In this document: positions 23,750-28,297 of the stretch, in pieces
Layout: each line of letters opens with the position of its first letter
Numbering within the stretch: the first letter of the stretch is position 1
Assembly: GCA_002377645.1 (NCBI GenBank)
Contig: DFQF01000068.1
Span: 1-28,297, forward strand
Direction of reading: 5' to 3'
Length of the DNA stretch: 28,297 nt
DNA from: Nitrospinaceae bacterium UBA3496
GTDB lineage: Bacteria; UBA8248
Notes under the pieces: model-generated
Told to the model about the DNA's origin: nothing
The model's input: only the letters and a program-made list of their open reading frames with translations
Databases searched by the model: none
Program-made: the position numbers and the translations under genes

Positions 23750-23765
23750 TTGTTTTATAAAACAA
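23750..23765 (+). promoter_or_regulatory. Perfect 16-bp palindrome between tyrS and the SDR operon
   Basis: TTGTTTTATAAAACAA is exactly self-complementary and sits in the 113-nt divergent gap between the SDR start (23696) and the tyrS start (23810). It could be an operator for either gene. No clear -35/-10 pair was found around it, and no T-box-like structure is visible upstream of tyrS. Confidence 0.25.
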
Positions 23766-23809
23766 AAACCGTTACTCAGTATACCTTAAAATTCACTTCA
23801 GGAGTTTTC

Positions 23810-25075
23810 ATGAATATAGTAGAAGATCTTGAAAAAAGAGGACTACTACACGATTACACAGACAATCCAGAAATGATCGATGCACTTTCCAAGAAATCTG
23901 TAAGTGTATACTGTGGTTTTGATCCTACAGCAACTAGCCTCCATATTGGAAGTCTCATGCCGATTATCTCCCTCGCAAGATTCCAGAAATATGGACATAC
24001 TCCAATCTTACTTATTGGGGGCGGTACAGGAATGATCGGAGATCCTTCTGGCAAGTCTGAAGAGAGGAATCTTCTTGATGGAGAAATTTTAGAAAAAAAT
24101 ATAGCGGGTATTACATCTCAGTTACAAAACTTAATTGATTTTGATTGTGGAACAAACTCCGCAAAGATTTTAAATAATAATAGTTGGCTTAGCAAAATGA
24201 ACATGATTGAATTCTTAAGAGATATTGGAAAGAATTTTTCAATAGGATACATGATGTCAAAAGAATCTGTGAAGAACCGAATAAACGAACGTGGTATTTC
24301 CTACACAGAATTTACATACATGATTCTTCAAGCCTACGATTTTCTTCACTTATTCGATACCGAAAAATGTCAATTGCAAATAGGTGGATCAGACCAATGG
24401 GGAAACATAACTGCGGGAATTGAATTGATTCGTAGAATGAGAGCACAAAACTTATGGGGCATTACATTTCCTTTAATCACAACTTCAAGCGGAAGAAAGT
24501 TTGGAAAAACTGAAAAAGGAAATATTTGGCTAGACCCTAAACTAACCAGTCCATATCGTTTTTATCAATACTGGATACAAACAAACGACGACGATGTTAT
24601 TAAATTCCTATCTTTCTTTACTTTCCTCACAGAAAAGGAAATTAAAGAAATTGGAACCTCACAAAAAGAAAACCCGGAAAAAAGAGAAGCACAACTTGAA
24701 CTTGCAAGGCTAGTCACTTCTTTTGTACATGGAAACTCTGCAACAGAAAGCGCATTGAGAGTTTCCGATTTACTTTTCACAGGTAATATAGATGGGATAA
24801 GTGAGGAAGATTTAGTTTCTGTCACTAATGAAATGCCTCATACTGTGTACGAAAACGATTGTCCAATTTTGCTAATAGATATCTTAACCGAAACAGGTAT
24901 GTCTAAATCGAAGAGTATGTCTCGAAAGGATATTGCAGGAGGAGGAATTTATCTCAACAACGAAAGAATCACAGAAGAAAAAACAGAAATTTTGGACAAA
25001 CAACTTCTTTTTGGAAAATACTTCCTGCTTAGAAAAGGAAAGAAAAATTATCACTTAGTTGAAATAAAAAATTAG
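23810..25075 (+). CDS. tyrS: Tyrosyl-tRNA synthetase
   Basis: A class I aminoacyl-tRNA synthetase charging tRNA-Tyr. The HIGH motif is HIGS (45-48) within YCGFDPTATSLHIGSLMP, the tyrosine-binding block is SYTEFTYMILQAYDFLHLF, then GGSDQWGNI (192-200), and the KMSKS loop reads KFGKT (230-234), the standard bacterial TyrRS form. The C-terminal part (about 350-421) is the S4-like RNA-binding domain with AGGGIYLNNERI. Length of 421 residues is standard. The ATG at 23810 has AGGAG 5 nt upstream; an open frame 40 codons longer has no support. It converges on the 454-residue gene with a 12-nt gap. Confidence 0.97.
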   Translation: MNIVEDLEKRGLLHDYTDNPEMIDALSKKSVSVYCGFDPTATSLHIGSLMPIISLARFQKYGHTPILLIGGGTGMIGDPSGKSEERNLLDGEILEKNIAGITSQLQNLIDFDCGTNSAKILNNNSWLSKMNMIEFLRDIGKNFSIGYMMSKESVKNRINERGISYTEFTYMILQAYDFLHLFDTEKCQLQIGGSDQWGNITAGIELIRRMRAQNLWGITFPLITTSSGRKFGKTEKGNIWLDPKLTSPYRFYQYWIQTNDDDVIKFLSFFTFLTEKEIKEIGTSQKENPEKREAQLELARLVTSFVHGNSATESALRVSDLLFTGNIDGISEEDLVSVTNEMPHTVYENDCPILLIDILTETGMSKSKSMSRKDIAGGGIYLNNERITEEKTEILDKQLLFGKYFLLRKGKKNYHLVEIKN

Positions 25076-25087
25076 TGTTTTGAAAAA

Positions 25088-26452
25088 TTACTTAGATAGT
25101 TCTTCTAAAATTGCAATCTTCATATCTTCTTCATCACCATCGAAATTTTCAAATATATAATTGGAGACCATAATCTTTACTTTCTGAATATGCTGTTGAA
25201 AATCCTCCAAATACCTCGACACCCCAAACCGAAGATTTTTCTCTTGGTCTTGAACGAAAATGTCCAAGCGTATATCTCTTTGTATCAATAAATTCATTGC
25301 ACACAGGAGTTCTTTTTTTTCATTAAGATCAAAAATAATTTTCCTTTCAATTTCACCTCCAAAAACTAGTCGAAGAATAAATTTCGAATCTGATAAAAAA
25401 TCAGGAGCCAGAAACCGAACATTTGTGAATTCAACTCTTGAATTTGCGTGTATTCCCACAATAAGATACGTATCCATTCCAACAAAGAATCTGAATAATT
25501 CACTTACTTCATTTTGTTTGATTTCATTTTCAAAGAGTTCTGTAATCCAATCGGGCAATCTTTCTCGACCGGGATAGGCAATTGGAGTTTCGCCTTCATC
25601 AAGTAATCTAAGACGGCTTGCCCAAGTTAGGATTAAATCAAAAATCGGAGGGGAAAACGTAACTAGTTCTTTTTCCCATGGCAAAATTCCGTCAAGGAAT
25701 CCTTTCATACTTCTGGTAATCTCATGACAGAAATTTAACACATGAGTAGTTTTTGTTTTATCTTTAATAGAATACAAGTTACTTTTTACGTATTCTAGAA
25801 TTTTTACTCTGCTAACTAATTCATTAAAATCAACGTGGTCACATATATCTGTATATCCAGAATAATCATGCTGAATATACTCTGGAAAAAAAATGGTGAT
25901 TTGTTCATAAAAATCACTTGATAGAGTTTCTAGACCACGATTGATACTCTGAAGGCGTTTTGAAAAATTTTTCGCTTTTTCAATCGTAAAACGAACGGCA
26001 TCTGCGTCTTCTATTTTCCAAAATTCTCTCAATTCATCTTTCATTTGCTCTTCATTTAGATTTTCCTTTGCTAGTCTAACAGTCAAAAGACTAAAGAAAG
26101 CATCCCTAGCTAATGCAAGTGATGACAACTTGCCAGGAGTGGAACTCAAAGAAGTAAGTAAAAGATAAAGTGTCCCAGGTTGAATCTCAGGACCATTTTT
26201 ATAAAAAAGGTCTTTTAGATTATTTAAGTCTTTAAAAACTACATCAAAAGTTAATCCACTTAAAAGTCTTAGGCTTGCGAATGAGAGGGGGAGAACTTCT
26301 TCATATATTGCAATTTCTCCTGTATCTTTAAAGAAAGAAACGTGAATCATTTCTCTTATTTCTGATTCAACCGGACCAAAACTTTTTTCTAAATAAAAAA
26401 TTGACCTTTTACTGATCCAATTCAACAAATCGTCGTTCTTAATTATTTGCAT
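25088..26452 (-). CDS. Unrecognised 454-residue soluble protein
   Basis: No family recognised. There is no signal peptide and no membrane segment. The composition is rich in Glu, Lys, Phe and Leu. It opens with a possible sensor-like block (LNWISKRSIFYLEK, then IHVSFFKDTGEIAIYEE), continues with a mostly helical middle (about 85-330), and ends in a beta-rich block (TYLIVGIHANSRVEFTNVRF, LRLVFGGEIERKIIFDLNEKKELLCAMNLL) and an acidic helix. AGGG lies 8 nt before the ATG. It follows the small membrane protein by 18 nt, in the coaD / aspartate aminotransferase operon. Conservation of a frame this long with a good start supports a real gene. Confidence 0.75.
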   Translation of the reverse strand: MQIIKNDDLLNWISKRSIFYLEKSFGPVESEIREMIHVSFFKDTGEIAIYEEVLPLSFASLRLLSGLTFDVVFKDLNNLKDLFYKNGPEIQPGTLYLLLTSLSSTPGKLSSLALARDAFFSLLTVRLAKENLNEEQMKDELREFWKIEDADAVRFTIEKAKNFSKRLQSINRGLETLSSDFYEQITIFFPEYIQHDYSGYTDICDHVDFNELVSRVKILEYVKSNLYSIKDKTKTTHVLNFCHEITRSMKGFLDGILPWEKELVTFSPPIFDLILTWASRLRLLDEGETPIAYPGRERLPDWITELFENEIKQNEVSELFRFFVGMDTYLIVGIHANSRVEFTNVRFLAPDFLSDSKFILRLVFGGEIERKIIFDLNEKKELLCAMNLLIQRDIRLDIFVQDQEKNLRFGVSRYLEDFQQHIQKVKIMVSNYIFENFDGDEEDMKIAILEELSK

Positions 26453-26470
26453 AGGAGTGACCCTATTTCT

Positions 26471-26674
26471 TCACTTTTTTTGATTAGTAGAGATTGCAGA
26501 AGATTCAGGCAAAAAACGATTCTGTATAATTCTTCCAGAATAGAAAAGAAGTATCGCTGTAGCCAGAAAAATTAACTGAATTCCATAAGATGCGGGATTA
26601 TACATCCCCCATATAAGAGCTACACAGCAGTCAATCATAGCAATAAATTGGAGAATTCGTGAGAAAATATACAT
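26471..26674 (-). CDS. Small two-helix membrane protein, unknown function
   Basis: A 67-residue protein with two hydrophobic helices (about 5-25 and 31-48), with Cys17 and Cys18 in the first, followed by a polar tail (GRIIQNRFLPESSAISTNQKK). The ATG shares one base with the aminotransferase stop (TAATG), so translation is probably coupled. It lies 18 nt before the 454-residue gene. The predicted topology has both ends on the same side. No family recognised; a plausible accessory of the neighbouring unknown protein. Confidence 0.62.
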   Translation of the reverse strand: MYIFSRILQFIAMIDCCVALIWGMYNPASYGIQLIFLATAILLFYSGRIIQNRFLPESSAISTNQKK

Positions 26675-27870
26675 TATTTAAGCATACTAACAGCAGTTCT
26701 AATCCTATCAATTCCCTCTAAGATATTCTCTGTTGAGGTGGCATATGAGAAACGTATAAAATTGTCATCTCCAAACCCAGCACCAGGAACGGCAGCACAT
26801 CTGGCATGTTCTAAGAAGAAAAGACCAACATCTACAGAATTTTGAAGAATTCCCTCCGGCCCTTCCAACCCAAAAAGACCGTTAATTCTTGGAAAAACAT
26901 AAAATGCGCCCTTGGGCATGACAACATCAATCCCATCTATACTACGAAGTCCTTCAACAATTTTCTTTCTTCTTTCATCATACTTACTTATCCAGTCATT
27001 AAGAAAGTCATGAGACCCTTGTAGTGCAGCAATTCCACCATACTGAGCAAACGTAGTGACATTACTTGTACTTTGTCCTTGCAAAGTATCCATAGCTTTA
27101 ATTATTTCAGGTGGACCCAGAGTATATCCCATTCTCCAACCAGTCATCGCGTAAGTTTTTGAGAATCCATCCAAAATTAATGATTTATTCTTCATCTCTT
27201 CAGAGATACTGGCGATAGAAACATGTTCCTCTCCATCATATAAAATCTTCCCGTAAATCTCATCAGAAAGAATCATTGCATTAGAGTCTAAGATAACTCT
27301 AGAAAGTTCTTCTAACTCAGTTTTTGTATAAACACACCCTGTAGGATTACAGGGACTATTGATAACAACTAATTTTGTCTTTGGAGTAATAGCCTTTTTA
27401 AAATCTTCTGCTGTTGCTTTAAAAGCATTCTCTTCTTTCGCTTCCACTAGGACAACTTTTGCTCCAGTAAGATTCGCAACTGGTTCATAAGCAACCCAAA
27501 TAGGTGATGGAATAACAACCTCATCGCCTTCCTCAAGAAGACAATGAAGTGCATTAAAAACAGATTGTTTCCCTCCAACTGTTACAACTACCTCTTTCTC
27601 AGAATCATAAGAAATGCCCTTATTATCAAGAACCCAATTACATATCTCCTCTCTCAGTGAGGGAATACCCTTTACAGCAGTATATTTAGTCTGCCCATCA
27701 AAAAGAGCTTTAGATGCAGCTTCTTTGATATGAACTGGAGTATCGAAATCCGGCTCTCCAGCTGCAAATGAAATAACGTCTACACCTTTTGCTCTCAATT
27801 CTCCAGCCTTCGTATTCATTGCAAGCGTTGGAATCGGAGGTAATTTTTCCATCCTTGATGATAATTTCAT
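26674..27870 (-). CDS. Aspartate aminotransferase (class I, subgroup Ib type)
   Basis: A PLP enzyme transferring the amino group between aspartate and 2-oxoglutarate, cytoplasmic. Visible signatures are SFAAGEPDFDTP (near residue 34), TKYTAVKGIPSLREEI, NSPCNPTGCVY (about 171-181), SDEIYGKILYDG, the PLP-lysine motif DGFSKTYAMTGWRMGY (Lys238) and the C-terminal FIRFSYATS with the carboxylate-binding Arg. The 398-residue length is standard. The ATG at 27870 is preferred: GGAG lies 9 nt upstream, and a TTG five codons earlier overlaps it. It follows coaD by 19 nt. Some members also act on prephenate or other amino acids. Confidence 0.92.
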   Translation of the reverse strand: MKLSSRMEKLPPIPTLAMNTKAGELRAKGVDVISFAAGEPDFDTPVHIKEAASKALFDGQTKYTAVKGIPSLREEICNWVLDNKGISYDSEKEVVVTVGGKQSVFNALHCLLEEGDEVVIPSPIWVAYEPVANLTGAKVVLVEAKEENAFKATAEDFKKAITPKTKLVVINSPCNPTGCVYTKTELEELSRVILDSNAMILSDEIYGKILYDGEEHVSIASISEEMKNKSLILDGFSKTYAMTGWRMGYTLGPPEIIKAMDTLQGQSTSNVTTFAQYGGIAALQGSHDFLNDWISKYDERRKKIVEGLRSIDGIDVVMPKGAFYVFPRINGLFGLEGPEGILQNSVDVGLFFLEHARCAAVPGAGFGDDNFIRFSYATSTENILEGIDRIRTAVSMLK

Positions 27871-27889
27871 TTCAAAAAACTCCAAATTT

Positions 27890-28297
27890 TTATATATTGA
27901 ATTGATCTTTCAAAGAACTGAAAACTGAAGAAGGAACCATAGAACTCACATCTCCTCCCAAAGATGCAACTTCCTTCACTATACTCGAACTAAGAAAACT
28001 ATATTGTTGACTTGGCATTAAAAAAATCGTCTCAACACTCTCATCTAAATTCCGATTCATTAATGTCATTTGCAGTTCATAATCAAAATCACTTACAGCC
28101 CTTAACCCTCTGATAATTACTTGGGCACCTACCTTTTTTGAAAAACCAACAAGAAGTTCTTTATCAAAACTAACAAAACTCAATCTTTCTTCATTTTCGA
28201 ATTCATCCATAAAAAACTGTTTTCTTTGATCAAAGCTAAACATAGGAGTTTTAGCTGGATTGACAGAAATTGCTACTATCACTTTCTCAAACATGCG
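27890..28297 (-). CDS. coaD: Phosphopantetheine adenylyltransferase, C-terminal part (cut by window end)
   Basis: The enzyme converts 4'-phosphopantetheine and ATP to dephospho-CoA, the fourth step of CoA synthesis. The frame is open to the window end; the visible part (about 135 residues of a usual 160) lacks the first strand and its HxGH nucleotidyl-transfer motif. Present are FEKVIVAISVNPAKTPMFS, IIRGLRAVSDFDYELQMTLMNR (substrate loop with Arg and Glu), FLMPSQQYSFLSSSIVKEVASLGGDVSSMVP (the family ISSS motif and C-terminal helix). The Met near 28294 is internal, not the start. It heads an operon with the aminotransferase. Confidence 0.95.
   Translation of the reverse strand, partial: RMFEKVIVAISVNPAKTPMFSFDQRKQFFMDEFENEERLSFVSFDKELLVGFSKKVGAQVIIRGLRAVSDFDYELQMTLMNRNLDESVETIFLMPSQQYSFLSSSIVKEVASLGGDVSSMVPSSVFSSLKDQFNI

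Noticed and set aside
23690..23809. A longer tyrosyl-tRNA synthetase starting 40 codons earlier
   Set aside because: The extra residues are not part of the family, and AGGAG directly precedes the ATG at 23810.

Overview
The window is AT-rich bacterial chromosome, densely packed with metabolic genes on both strands. I see no phage, transposon, CRISPR or rRNA signal, and no gene-free stretch over 300 bases. The organism is probably a free-living, respiring Gram-negative bacterium. It has a lipoprotein with a lipobox, a periplasmic amidohydrolase, and a sdhCAB operon of the single-membrane-subunit b558 type seen in Bacteroidota, Spirochaetota, deltaproteobacteria and relatives. The many acyl-CoA dehydrogenase, SDR, LLM-flavin, VOC and amidohydrolase genes recall uncultured marine lineages such as SAR324 or Nitrospinota-like groups, but this placement is a guess. 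One gene needs selenocysteine, so the genome should also carry selA, selB, selC and selD, which are not in this window.

The main find is at 2401-3084 (minus strand). The DsbA/HCCA-isomerase-like gene is interrupted by an in-frame UGA exactly at the active-site position (Tyr-His-UGA-Pro-Trp-Ala). Before the UGA lies a well-formed N-terminus with an ATG and a Shine-Dalgarno sequence. After it lies a GC-rich hairpin with a G-first apical loop about 20 nt downstream, as expected of a bacterial SECIS element. The gene is best read as a 227-residue selenoprotein. A standard gene caller shortens it to a 203-residue protein that starts at a TTG and lacks the active site.

Layout. 1-3084 (minus): Sec-DsbA-like protein, aldo/keto reductase, acyl-CoA dehydrogenase and the start of an SDR. 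3215-6268: CoA-binding protein, membrane-anchored alpha/beta hydrolase, cupin, small membrane protein and Gfo/Idh/MocA oxidoreductase. 6378-6536: promoter and tRNA-Asn. 6655-9461: half-size TauE/SafE permease, convergent with a hydrolase, an FMN reductase and an SsuD-like monooxygenase; together these suggest organosulfonate desulfonation. 9501-12706: PEGA lipoprotein, IlvD/Edd-type sugar-acid dehydratase and SRAP DNA-protein crosslink repair protein. 12730-16085: sdhCAB. 16250-17985: M24 peptidase-like protein and VOC protein. 18035-20321: periplasmic amidohydrolase and an SDR-DUF423 pair. 20466-23696: PH-like hypothetical, ppnP, then a tight SDR / carboxymuconolactone-decarboxylase-like / unknown / ketopantoate-reductase-like operon. 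23810-25075: tyrS. 25088-28297: the operon coaD (cut by the window end), aspartate aminotransferase, small membrane protein and a 454-residue unknown protein.

Many genes sit in short co-directional runs with gaps of 10-50 nt. Convergent pairs often end within a few bases of each other. I found no convincing intrinsic terminator. Promoter calls are by eye against the sigma-70 consensus and are tentative.
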